Shown one piece after another: positions 1 through 9,531 of a DNA stretch of 64,000 nt. The notes under the pieces are model-generated. The model had not been told where the DNA came from. It did not search any database and saw only the letters and a program-made list of their open reading frames with translations. How positions within the stretch are numbered: position 1 is the first letter of the stretch; each line of letters begins with the position of its first letter. The stretch is from contig CM055102.1 in assembly GCA_029204225.1 (NCBI GenBank), positions 41,168,189 through 41,232,188 of the forward strand, written 5' to 3'. Both the position numbers and the translations under genes were made by a program. This stretch comes from Diphasiastrum complanatum. Its lineage: Eukaryota > Streptophyta > Lycopodiopsida > Lycopodiales > Lycopodiaceae.

Positions 1-1075
1 CTTGTTGGCTTACTTCTTCAAGAAGAGCAAACAAGGATCAACTTTGGTGAACAAAAAGATCAAGCTTTCTTTGCAAAAGGCAAAGGCAAAGGCAAGTGGA
101 AAGAGAAGCCATCTTTCAAAACTTCCAAAGATGATCAAAAATCTAAGGAAGCTCAAGATCAAGGCTCCAAGAAGAAGGGTAAGTGCCACTATTGCAAGAA
201 GTTTGGGCATCACATCAAAGAATGTAGGAAGACGCTTGCAAAGGAAAAAGAGAAAGGTAACGATACAAGTACCGCAATCATTACTTTGGAACAACAATTT
301 GGAAAGGAGGATAATCTTTTCAATAATGATTATGCTTTTGTCACTAATAATCTCATCTCTCCTCAAGACGAGATTTCTGCCACTTCAAATCTTGCTGGTT
401 TTTCAACAAAAAATAGCTCATCTTCAGCTTTACAAGTTGCTCTTTTTTCATCTATTGATTGGGTGATTGATAGCAGTGCCACACGCCATATGACTTATCA
501 CAAAGAAGTCTTCACAAAGCTTGTAAAAGTGCATGATGGAAGCAAAGTTCAAGGTGTTGATAACACCTCTTATCCTATCAAAGGTATTGGAGTGATCCCC
601 ATTATCTTACCCAATGGTGAGGAGAAGTACATTCGTAATGTACTTTATGTTCCAAAAATAAAAAAGAGATCTCTTATGATCATTGCTTCGGGAACATTAC
701 TACGTGATGGATTGTTCCTTATGGATACCTATGAGCGAAGAGCTTCATTATCTTTTTGTCTTGTTGCATCAAGTTCACATTCTTTGGAGTTGGCTGAATT
801 ATGGCATGCTAGCTTTGGACATCTCAACTTTGCTAGCTTGAAGATGTTGAAGAGATTCAATATGGTTGAAGACATTCCTAATATTGACCATCGGGAAGGA
901 CATGTATGCGAAGGATGCATACTTGGAAAATTTCAATGGAAAGCTTTTCCAGTTGATGGAATTATTCGAGTTGATGGCGAATTTGATTTGGTTCATAGTG
1001 ATGTATGTGGTCCAATAAGGACCGAATCCATTGGAAGGTGTAAGTACTTTGTTACATTTATTGATGACCTTTCAA
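1..1075 (+). pseudogene. Ty1/copia gag-pol fragment (zinc knuckle, protease, integrase start)
   Basis: One frame is open from the first base to the junction near 1075, so the element enters from outside the window. In order: a Lys-rich gag tail; a CCHC zinc knuckle (Cys codons at 184, 193 and 223, His at 208; spacing C-x2-C-x4-H-x4-C); a retroviral-type protease site D-S-S-A with its Asp codon at 469, where copia elements usually read D-S-G-A; the GAG-pre-integrase motif (LWHASFGHLNF, about 800-840, with a later CEGC); and the integrase start (HSDVCGP, FVTFIDDLS). The frame then jumps into RNase H sequence of another copia family, so integrase core, RT and RNase H are missing. Family assignment is firm. 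The Gly-to-Ser change in the protease probably inactivates it. Confidence 0.9.
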
Positions 1076-1243
1076 GTCATAAAGTATGTCCAAGCAACAA
1101 AACATCTTAGCGTCTGTTATGGAGGCAGCCAACCTACCAATGTTCTCGAAGGATACACAGATGTAGATTGAGCAGGAGATATCGACACCAGAAGATCGAC
1201 TTCTGAATTTGTATTCTTATACAATCAAGGCCCAATTGTTAGA
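1073..1243 (+). pseudogene. Copia RNase H scrap joined to the preceding integrase
   Basis: The sequence encodes the copia RNase H core (CYGGSQPTNVLEGYTD, then AGDIDTRRST and FLYNQGPI). It is nearly the same as 18630-18790 and 31655-31810 in the two related plus-strand copia elements. The Trp codon after YTDVD is a stop (TGA), and the fragment stops without a terminus after 'NQGPI'. It was therefore joined to an unrelated copia integrase by deletion or recombination. Confidence 0.85.
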
Positions 1244-1365
1244 GTTAATGTTTACTTTAGTACCCCTAATGCTATCATTTAGGATTAATTAGAAATAGGT
1301 GTGGCAAGCTATGTAAAGCTACTTCGTTAGAGGTAATGTTTACATTGGTATCCCTAATGTTATCA
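1238..1365. repeat. Two diverged copies of a 40-bp direct repeat
   Basis: 1238-1278 and 1326-1365 share the pattern GTTAGAG-TAATGTTTAC followed by a 'CCCTAATG-TATCA' tail. No coding sense is visible. 1366-1445 holds nothing recognised. Confidence 0.5.
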
Positions 1366-1445
1366 AGTTCATCACAAGTGGTAACTTATGAGAGCACCAG
1401 GAGAATTGAAATGGGTTCAATTCAAGGAATTGACACAAGTGGAGC

Positions 1446-3178
1446 CGACTACTTACCGATAAGCTAAGAACCAAGCTTGATGATAAAGGAGTTAAATGCA
1501 TATTTGTTGGCTATAGTAGCGAAATTAAGGGCTATAGGTTGTTTAATATGGATACTAATAAAATCATAGTGAGTCGTGATATTCATTTTGATGAAAAGAC
1601 CTCCTCTGATGTTGCACCCACTCATGTCATGAAAGGGGACTTCCATCCTTATGCTTATGTTGAAATATTTCCAGTTTGCCATCTAATCATGAAGAGAAGG
1701 GACTGCCATCTACTTCTAGTGGACAGCCCACAATTCTTCAATTTTGCAGCCCATAGTTCATCAAGAAGAACCTATTTATGGTGAAGAGGCAGCCTGTTGA
1801 AGACATTGGACAGCAAGGTCCAGGTTCGGAACACTTTGGACAACAAAGTGTTGACAAAGGTAAGGCTGTTGGACAGCCCAAACCAGTCCCTAAATGGTTG
1901 TTGCAGACTTTGCAGGACAGCAAAGTTGATCATTTCTATGAAGGGAAGACTCGTGCCTCTACTAAATCAGTAGAATTTGCTGATTTTTCTGATTTTGCTC
2001 TTATTTCTATTGAGGATGGTGCAGTAGAACCTGTTTTTTATGAGCAGGCCAGAGGAGTAAAATGTTGGGAGGATGCGATGCAAGAGGAGTATAACTCACT
2101 CATGAAGAACCACGCTTGGGTTCTTGTTGATCTTCCACATGGGGCTAGAATCTTCATCTCTCAACAACGATACATTGAACAGATGTTAAAGCAATCTTCT
2201 TTTTTCAAGTCGCCGCAAGTTGATGCATATGATGGATGCACTAGTGAAAAGTTTTATGCGAAACCTTTTAGATTTAATGTTTTAGCAAAGGCCGAAAAAT
2301 TCAAGCACTCTTTGGAACCGTATTGTACTAATCGAGGAGGGAGTCAACATGTGTCAATTAGTACTTTTGTTCAAAGTGTTAAGAGTGAGCATTTGTTTGG
2401 AGAAAATTTTTCATTATTTGAAGAATCTTCTATGTCATCCCATGCCTCTTCGAGGGACAGCTTTGATGATGCCATCGTTGATGCATCCTTGATAGTTTGC
2501 CAAATTTTTATGATGAAGACGTTGGACAACAGGTTCAGTCATCTTTTGATCATTTACAGCCCATTTTACATCATGAGCAGTCCATTATGCTTCAAGAACA
2601 GCCTGCGGAAGATTATGGACAACATGGTCCATGTTGGGAACACTTTGGGCAGCAAAGTGTTGAACAGCCCATAACAGTTCCTTGTCGGCTATTGGAGACT
2701 TTGCAGGGGGAAGGCACATGCCTCTTTAAAATCAGTACCTCTTGCTGATTTTTTTGGTTCTACACTTACTCTTCATCATGATGTTGGTACATTGCCTATT
2801 CTATGTGAGCAAGTCATTGATGGTAAGGTTTGGGAGGATGTGATGCCAAAAGAGTTTGGTACTCTTTTTTATTGTCCTTATGGTAAGAAGTTTTTTCGAA
2901 TGATGTGGGAGCCTATGAGAGATTACCAGTCCATGTTTCGACTTATTGCCGAGTTTATGTTGGTTCCCTACTTCGGATGGGGCATGCAAATCCTCACCCT
3001 TCGACTTGATGCTTCATTATTACGCATTCTTTTCCTTTTATATGTTGGACATGATTGGGGATGAGATTTCGACTACTTCGGTGCGAAGTTTATTTGCCGA
3101 CATGAAGTTCGGACAGGAAGTTGCATTTTTCTCTTTTGAGAAGTTACTTCATGTTATGTTATGCATTTCCATTTAAGG
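1446..3178 (+). pseudogene. Decayed copia pol (integrase tail, linker, RT start, duplicated linker)
   Basis: 1461-1610 encodes the copia integrase C-terminus (KLDDKGVKCIFVGYSS, KGYRLFN, IIVSRDIHFDE). 1780-2140 holds the integrase-RT linker and the first RT motif (WEDAMQEEYNSLMKNHAW). The RT palm is deleted: the frame goes straight to the post-RT motif IFISQQRYIEQML near 2150. A second diverged linker copy follows (about 2510-2710; both copies encode an 'EHFGQQSV' motif) with a second RT start near 2830 (VWEDVMPKEF). Several frames and stops are needed, so this is a dead element. It abuts the LTR at 3183 and may be its internal remnant. Confidence 0.75.
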
Positions 3179-3182
3179 AAGG

Positions 3183-3904
3183 TGTTGGAATGTAAATGGA
3201 ATTGCATACATTACCATAGGTTACTTTGACCCAAAAGGTCGAGAGTTGTGTAACCATGGTCATTTATTATATTAGGCCTACTAAACTTAGAGCTCAGTTG
3301 CAGCGGATCGCGATCCGCTGTAAAAACGATCCAGATCGTGCGATCCGGAACCAGAAACTGTCCCGGATCGCAAAATAATTTGCAAATTTTTTTTTTATTG
3401 TGGAGGGATCCCCACAGCTAGTTGCAATAAATGACCAATGAATAGTAGCAGAAATATTGAAGCAGATACGAATGAAATGATTAGCCAATGTTATATCTGC
3501 AATTCCGGAATGCGGCCTGCATCTTTGACTTAGAGTTAGCTAAGTTAGTGTGAAATTAACTTGGTAGGGACTCATGGGTCCACTAGGCCTAATTGTGACA
3601 TTAAGTACCCCAACTTGACATATTGGAGGTACCTTATTCTTTCTATGTAACTTATAGAAAGTTGGATAGTCAATATTCAAGTAGTTGGATAGCCAATAGT
3701 CATGAAGTTAGATAGTCATCTTCGACTATATATATGTGTGCATCCCATTTGTATGAGACACTTTTGTGAGCAATACTGACTATTCTCCTTGGCTGTCCAC
3801 GAGTTTCTACAAGAGGGTTTCTAGTCATCTCTCTCTTTCTTTTGAGAATGCTTTGTGTGATTGAATAGTTAAGATTCTGGATCCTTAGGCTTCTATTTCC
3901 TACA
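3183..3904 (+). repeat. LTR, copia-type (722 bp)
   Basis: It begins TGTTGGAA after a purine run (AAGGAAGG) and ends TTCCTACA, a near-perfect terminal inverted pair with TG...CA ends. A TATA-like stretch (CTATATATATG) lies near 3727. No tRNA primer site follows 3904, so it is a 3' LTR or a solo LTR. A 235-bp MITE is inserted in it. Confidence 0.7.
3293..3527. mobile_element. hAT-like MITE inside the LTR
   Basis: Flanked by a perfect 8-bp duplication ACTTAGAG (3285-3292 and 3528-3535), the length made by hAT transposases. Ends are weakly inverted (CTCAGTTGCAG against CAAAGATGCAG). The inside is built from CGATCC/GGATCG words, including a perfect 20-bp palindrome at 3301-3320, followed by a T-run. 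No coding capacity. Confidence 0.7.
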
Positions 3905-3933
3905 TCCCTCTCTCGCCCTCCCTAAACCCGATA

Positions 3934-3935
<2 letters not shown>

Positions 3936-4004
<69 letters not shown>
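3936..4004. repeat. (TC)n microsatellite, about 70 bp
   Basis: Uninterrupted CT dinucleotides. Short reading frames of alternating Glu-Arg here are artefacts. Confidence 0.97.
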
Positions 4005-4007
<3 letters not shown>

Positions 4008-4009
4008 CG

Positions 4010-4250
4010 TTTTGAACGCAGCCAGACACTTGTTTTTTTTTTTTGAAAAAAAATACACGTTCGGGTCCCGAACGCGTTCTGGGACCCGGACGCGTCACGC
4101 GCCAGCTAGACGCGTCCAGCATCCAAAAAAAAAAAATTTAAAATGGACGCGTCCAACCCCGCATCCGGGGGTCGGACGCGTCCGGGTCTAGACGCCGGGC
4201 GCGGGGACGCCGGATGCGGATGCGGATGCGAAAAGCCTGCGTCTGCCCAG
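4010..4250. other. CpG-rich block of GACGCGTCC words, probably a MITE end
   Basis: GGACGCGTCC and truncated forms recur (about 4088, 4110, 4143, 4173), with the variants GGTCCCGAACGCG and GGATGCGGATGCGGATG, and A- and T-runs near 4030 and 4125. The right end, on the complement, reads GGCAGACGCAGGC, resembling the TAGACGCA end of the MITE at 10121. It stops exactly where the gypsy LTR starts, so its own right flank cannot be checked and no target duplication was found. Confidence 0.45.
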
Positions 4251-4674
4251 TTACGAATAGAGCCACAGCTGATCTAGAGCTAAGCTATGAAAGCATCACA
4301 TAAGCAAGACTTAAGCTATGAAAGCAGCACATAAGCAAGACTTAACCCTAGAAAGCAGGAAAGAGAGAGATCAATATCATCAGCTGAATAACAAATGACA
4401 CAGTTTCCCTACTTATAGCCAAGAGGACGCCCTAAAAGGAAGCTTCCGGTGGCTAGGGCCCAACTGGGAGGGAAAATAGTGCGCCCTACAAGAAGGCCCC
4501 CACTCTCCAGTAATATGTCCAAATGGACTAATAATGAATAATAAGGCCAAAGGCCAACCATATAGTCTAAGTGTCACTAATGAATAAAAAAGGGCCCAAG
4601 GCCTGCTTATGCATAAAGTAAAGTAAATGTAAATGGACGCAGCGAATGTAATGAGCCGAGTCCATAACTCTCCC
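4251..4674 (-). repeat. 3' LTR of the gypsy derivative
   Basis: It matches 8221-8675 almost throughout, with small indels (TTAAGC and GGAGAC segments). Read on the complement it contains GGCTATAAGTAGGG, a TATA-box candidate. Confidence 0.75.
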
Positions 4675-4716
4675 TGGCACAAAAGAAAAAGACCCAACTG
4701 CCGAAAAGAAACTGGA

Positions 4717-4938
4717 TCAAGTAGCAGCAAGCCCTGGTGCATTAACAGCTAGAACAACATCTGATGTAGAGGAATCAACAAGTGCAGCAAGAGCACGATC
4801 CTGATCCGCAAGTGATGGCGTATGATAAAAGACATCAATAGGCTCCCATGTGGCCTCCTCAATAGGATGACCATCCCAATGGATCAAAAACTGAATCTGT
4901 CGGCAGCGTCGACTATGGTGAAGGCGAACCTGGTGCAT
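4717..4938 (-). CDS. Chromodomain at the C-terminus of a gypsy integrase
   Basis: The frame encodes FLIHWDGHPIEEATWEP, the core chromodomain pattern (hydrophobic-x-W-x-G-x-P-x-x-E-x-T-W-E-P) seen at the end of chromovirus integrases. About 40 low-complexity residues (LADQDRALAALVDS) and a stop follow. The integrase catalytic part upstream is missing. In complete chromoviruses this domain targets integration to marked chromatin. Here it survives alone, either from an internal deletion or because it was retained. Confidence 0.8.
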   Translation of the reverse strand: MHQVRLHHSRRCRQIQFLIHWDGHPIEEATWEPIDVFYHTPSLADQDRALAALVDSSTSDVVLAVNAPGLAAT

Positions 4939-4939
4939 G

Positions 4940-7090
4940 CAGCTGGTAAGAAAGGGAACAGCTCAGGATCAACATCATGGCGACGAAGGAAACATCTCAG
5001 CCGCGTCATCAAAAACCAAGCAATATGGAACAACCAAGAATGCCAAGGAACCAGAAGAAGATCAAGCAGCAACCAGGAGTGCCAAGGTATCCGTAATGCC
5101 CAAGCTAGTAGAGGATCAGCCCAAAAGATAGGGACATCATACCAAGGTATCCAAAAAGCCCGAGAAGGTAGAACTGCATCAGCAACAGGAAGCCAATAAT
5201 GAAACTGAAAAAGAGATGGACACTCATCGTGAATAGCCGAATGATACACGTAACCATCATCCATATGTGCAAAGTGCCCCAAGAAAAGATAGCAGCATCG
5301 GAAGACTAGCACCAAGGAGATCATCCTGACAAAGGATAGCTAAAATGGAGAAATATGCACCAACATGGTCAAAAGCCCAAGGTATCCATAGGGCCCATGA
5401 ATGAGAAGTAGCAATGGCATACGATACCCTCAAGGCCCATATCACGAGAAGAGCAGCATGCCAAAAGCTCCGGAAGGTCCAAGAAATCAATGCATCATCT
5501 AAAAAGACATGATGCATGAAAATAGTAGCAACAAATCTAGAAATAGTAGAGGCCCCAAATGATAAACTGTAGCCGAAAAACTCATCCAGAAAGGCCTCAT
5601 ATGGACATACCAATCCATCATAGGATACACCAAAAACGGATGGAGAATCAGATGACCCATCGGAACTGGCCGCAAGTGTAATCCCAAAGTACACACCAGG
5701 TGCACAAGTGAGGAATAGAAAAAATGCACTGGAACGCGGAACAGGATCCGCAACATCAGTAGCAAGCATCGGAGCAATATCCACGTGTAGCTGGGAATGA
5801 GTATCAAAAAACATATGAGCAACACTGAAGTATATGGCGGCAACATCCCCAAAAACTATCCAAGAGAGGAGAAGGAATTCTCTCAAGGTACCCTGATGGT
5901 CTCGGAGAGGACATAAGTCGTCACAACAGGTACTCCAAAAGTATCACACAAACTCCACAAAACACTGTATGGTAACTATAAGCAACTACAAAGCACTGTA
6001 CATCAGCTATAAGCAACTAATGTAGATGCATAAAGAAAACCAAGCGAGAAGAAAACTCACTCAAGGTACTCTGATAGCCCAGGAATGCCAAAGAAATATG
6101 TCGTAATGAAGGGCCCCAACAAGTAAAATATCCAAGGCTAGTCGAATAGCCCAAGAAGAAAATCTCGATATGCACGACCCCAACAACTGAGATATCCAAA
6201 GCTAGTCGAATAGCCCAAGAATACCATTGGAAAAGCACAGCTCGGCAACCACTCTGGAACAACATCAAAGACCAAGCTATGTGCAGCAGCCATGAATGCC
6301 AAGGAAACTGTGGTAGATCACCCTGACAAATAATAGCTGGAACAGACAACTGTACATCAACCCAAGGTATGTGCAATGCCCAAGAATGTAGAATGTCGTC
6401 ATGCCAAGGGATCCATAGTGCCCATGAGTGTAAAGCAACAATACTGTAAGGTATCCTCATGGACCATGAATATACAATGTCATCATGCCAAAGGAGGCGT
6501 AGTAGCCATGAATATAAAACAGCATCTAGATGAGCATGATCCACAAATGTAATAACATCATACTTAGGCATAATAGCAGAAACACCAACTAATAAGCTCT
6601 GGCCTAAATATGCATCTAGAAGATCCGCATATACAATACGAATAGGAACTATCAACGGAGGAATAGGACACCCAACATAGGAACCATCATGAAATGTAGA
6701 AGCATGTGACATGTATAGTGCTACTACTGAATGAGTAGGCAAGTCATCTAAAAGAACAACCATAGACTCATCGTAATAAGCAGCATAGGCTACAACATCT
6801 GTAGCATGGTACTCAAAAGCAGTGTGATAAGGAACATAGGCTACAATATTTGTAGCATGGCACTCAGGAGCAGCACCAAGGTACTCATCATCAGTATCAG
6901 CATCAATATCAAAGCATGTAATAGCATCAGCAGTAGCAAAGGATGCAACAGTATCAAAGGAGGCTACAGTAACAAAGCACTCGGGAACTGCACTAAGGCA
7001 TGTAGTATCTGTAATATCAACATCAACCTTTGTAGTATCTGTAAGATCAACCTGTGAAGCATCTACAATATCAACCTGTGCAACATCAAC
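4940..7090 (-). repeat. Degenerate 35-45-bp repeat block in the gypsy interior
   Basis: Read on the plus strand, a unit like CCAAGG-ATCCATAG-GCCCATGAATG recurs many times (for example near 5030, 5080, 5140, 5378, 6130, 6190, 6365, 6398 and 6483). On the minus strand it encodes a HSWAL-IPWH peptide motif in two long but interrupted frames (5257-5886 and 6017-6763). The right part (6780-7090) is rich in 'CATCTGTA' and 'GTAGCA' words. Nothing resembles protease, RT or integrase. Confidence 0.6.
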
Positions 7091-7531
7091 CTATAGATGT
7101 GACTCAAACTCACTATGCGAGACATGAACTAACTCAGATAACTCAATGACTATCTCAAATAGCTCTATGACTGTCTCAAATGACGCAGGTGACTCAAATG
7201 ATTGTGACTCAAGAGTTGGATGACGTGGAAAATGTGGCGCAGGAGCTGACTGACGTGGGATGCCAGGGGGTGGGTTTGGTGCATAATGAACCCCACTGCC
7301 AAGCGAAGGAGAAGAGGATGGAAATCCAAATGGAGGCCCAAATGAAGGAAAAACAGGAGCTTTACCAGGACCATGAGGTTGTAAAGAATCGATCTGTGAC
7401 TGCATAGTAGCAAAGCCCGTCATAACGGTATCGAAGCGAAGAACGAGGCCAGAAAGGGTCGCATCCATGCGACGAAATTGATCGGATAAGGTTTCTTGAG
7501 TAGTCTCACTCGGGGTAGGTGAATGTGCCAT
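7091..7531 (-). pseudogene. gag-like N-terminal frame of the gypsy derivative
   Basis: From an ATG at 7531 the frame begins MAHSPTPSETTQETLSDQFR, then a helical stretch (RRMDATLSGLVLRFDTVMTG) and a Pro-rich segment (SFGPPFGFPSSSP), ending at 7091. It follows the primer site and leader, the position of gag. A helical N-terminus followed by a proline-rich linker fits plant gypsy Gag. The Retrotrans_gag core and zinc knuckle are absent. An upstream in-frame ATG at 7636 is possible, but the 7531 ATG has the better gag-like start. Confidence 0.5.
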
Positions 7532-8206
7532 AATGATAGTGGAAGGAATAGACGAAAACTTGAGAGAGCGGACTCTTGTCTCACCCCAAATTAGTCTATT
7601 AAAACCACTATTATCACAACTAAGAAAGGACAGCAATCAGCAAATGAAAAAAGTGAAAATGAAGGCTGTAAAAATGCGCTGGACAGCCAGGCAAGTGACA
7701 AATTGGAGTATCAAACGGAGTCGGAATTCCGTGAAATTTGGTTGAGGATGGGCGATGGACAGCCTGCAAACAAGGTGTGAAAAATGGCTGCAAACGGAGA
7801 CAAAAACGGACGAAAGTGACAAGTATGAAGCGGCTGGACAGCCTGCAAACAAAAGTGAAAAGAGGGCTGAAAATGGAAGGAGGAACGGACGAAAGAGATG
7901 AGGGAATTGGGCGCTGGAGAACCTGCAAACAAGCTGGAAATGGGTGATAGAGGGTTGGAACCTGGGCGCCGGAAATAATCTGCCCAAAAAAAAAAATTCC
8001 GGCCGCCAAATTTAGCGGAAGTACTTCCGCTAACTATCTGCTAAAGCTCCGCCAAGGAAAATGCTTTGATGGGAGCTGGTCCTCCAAACTATGCTGAATG
8101 TTGCTGAAGCAAAGAGACGAAAGCCCTCAGCAAAGAGAGAAAAATCAGCAAGGAAAATGGGCACCCAATCAGAAAATCAGATCTGAAATTCAGCAATCAG
8201 GAAAGT

Positions 8207-8218
8207 GCTCCGATACCA
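8207..8218 (-). other. Primer-binding site, initiator-Met tRNA type
   Basis: The complement reads TGGTATCGGAGC, against TGGTATCAGAGC for the usual plant site (one mismatch). It lies two bases inside the right-hand LTR and fixes the element's orientation as minus. Confidence 0.8.
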
Positions 8219-8220
8219 AG

Positions 8221-8675
8221 TTACGAATAGAGCCACAACTGATCTAGAGCTAAGCTATGAAAGCATCACATAAGCAAGACTATGAAAGCAGCACATAAGC
8301 AAAACTTAACCCTAGAAAGCAGGAAAGAGAGAGATTAAGGAGACTAAAGAGAGAGATCAACATCTCAGCTGAATAACAAATGACACAGTTTCCCTACTTA
8401 TAGCCAAGAGGACGCCCTAAAAGGAAACTTCCGGTGGCTAGGGCCCAACTAGGAGGGAAAATAGTGCGCCCTCCAAGAAGGCCCGGCCCCCACTCTCCAG
8501 TAATATGTCCATATGGCCTAATAATGAATAATAAGGCCAAAGGCCAACCATATAGTTTAAGTGTCACTAATGAATAAAAAAGGGCCCAAGGCTTGCTTAT
8601 GCATAAAGTAAAGTAAATGTAAATGGACGCGACGAATGTAATGAGCCGAGCCCATAACTCGCCCTGGACCCTCAT
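8221..8675 (-). repeat. 5' LTR of the gypsy derivative
   Basis: Direct repeat of 4251-4674 with a few indels. Homology ends at CCCTGGA, beyond which AT-rich sequence and the Helitron-like end begin. Confidence 0.75.
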
Positions 8676-8702
8676 GTCTGACATTATATATATATATAAA
8701 TA

Positions 8703-8913
8703 CTAGTTGCTTGTGCCCGTCGATGACGGGCAATGGGCACTTACCCACAAAAAGTGTTTATATATTTTTGGAGGGTGTGTTTTTCTTACCATTTTTTTAA
8801 AACCTGTTTAGCTTTTCCTTTTGCAAATGGGTGATTTTTTGCCGGCATTTTTGCCGACAAAAGCGTGATATTTTTTACGGCACCTCACACATTCTCTCCC
8901 TAAAATAGTTTTA

Positions 8914-8945
<32 letters not shown>
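8703..8945 (-). mobile_element. Very short Helitron-like element, 3' end at 8703
   Basis: On the complement the sequence has a hairpin GCCCGTC-ATC-GACGGGC, eight bases, then CTAG followed by T. This is the Helitron 3' signature (hairpin, short spacer, CTRR, insertion before T). On the same strand a start TCTATATATATA lies at about 8945, giving an element of only about 243 bp with an AT-repeat 5' end. The base before TC is T, not the expected A, so the 5' end is tentative. Confidence 0.5.
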
Positions 8946-8949
<4 letters not shown>

Positions 8950-8950
8950 T

Positions 8951-9080
8951 CATAGTTGCACCCCCAATCCAGAAACGCAGTCAAAAACGTGTGTCTGGTT
9001 TGGGGGAGCGTTTTTGAGAAACGTTTTTCTATTATGGGTATCAGATTAAAGCTCTGATCAAGGGCAATGGGAAATAAGGA
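8951..9080. mobile_element. Truncated hAT-like MITE of the CATAG-TGCAC family
   Basis: It begins CATAGTTGCAC, continues with CAGAAACGCAG and GAGAAACGTTTTTC words, then GGGTATCAGATTAAAGCTCT. This is the same order as the left end and interior of the MITE at 22386 (GAGTATCAGATGAAAGCTCT near 22520). No right end was found. Confidence 0.55.
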
Positions 9081-9531
9081 CATGATAACAACAAATGCAA
9101 TAGATTTGGAGACGGCAGTGACTGTGGAGTTTTTGGGGGAGAAGGTGTGCAGTATTCACATCTCTCAGCCTTTCCAATGGGTGATCTGAAAATATCTGAT
9201 AAGGTTTCTCATACAACCTCAATCCACTCTCAATCTAAACTATGCCAATATCTGGATAACCCAGCCACACCCCAATGGATCAACTTCCCTGTATACTGTA
9301 GCTTCCTAACAGTAGGTTGACAGTTACCAAAAGCTTACTTTGCTTCAGAGCTTTAAAAAACTTCCCATTGCCAAATTTCTGAAAATAAGCTGTCCCATTT
9401 TCAAGACAAGCATCTCAAGGAAAGAGAGTGTAGCAGCTGTAGCTGCAAGTAGTGCGGTGCCAAGTGAAACATGTATGTTTACAAACCATTACAATACCAT
9501 GCACACATGAGAGAGATGCAAAAAATTCTAC
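9081..9531. other. Non-coding stretch, probably CAMTA intron
   Basis: Nothing recognised. It lies downstream of the last visible CAMTA donor site, so it should be intron. Confidence 0.5.

Larger units (their letters stand above)
4251..8675 (-). mobile_element. Non-autonomous Ty3/gypsy chromovirus derivative
   Basis: Two direct repeats (4251-4674 and 8221-8675) bracket an internal region read on the minus strand. Beside the right-hand LTR the complement reads TGGTATCGGAGC (8207-8218), one base off the initiator-Met tRNA primer site. A gag-like start (7091-7531) follows, then a long degenerate repeat block, and a chromodomain (4717-4938) just before the 3' LTR. Protease, RT, RNase H and integrase core are absent. 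A C-terminal chromodomain is the hallmark of chromoviruses. The outer flanks show no obvious target duplication, and the purine tract expected before the 3' LTR is not apparent, so exact ends are uncertain. Confidence 0.75.

Noticed and set aside
3922-4122. Glu/Arg-repeat protein on the minus strand
   Set aside because: Translation of the (TC)n microsatellite.
5257-6763. Two long minus-strand frames as host genes
   Set aside because: They lie between gag and chromodomain of the gypsy derivative and consist of degenerate repeats.
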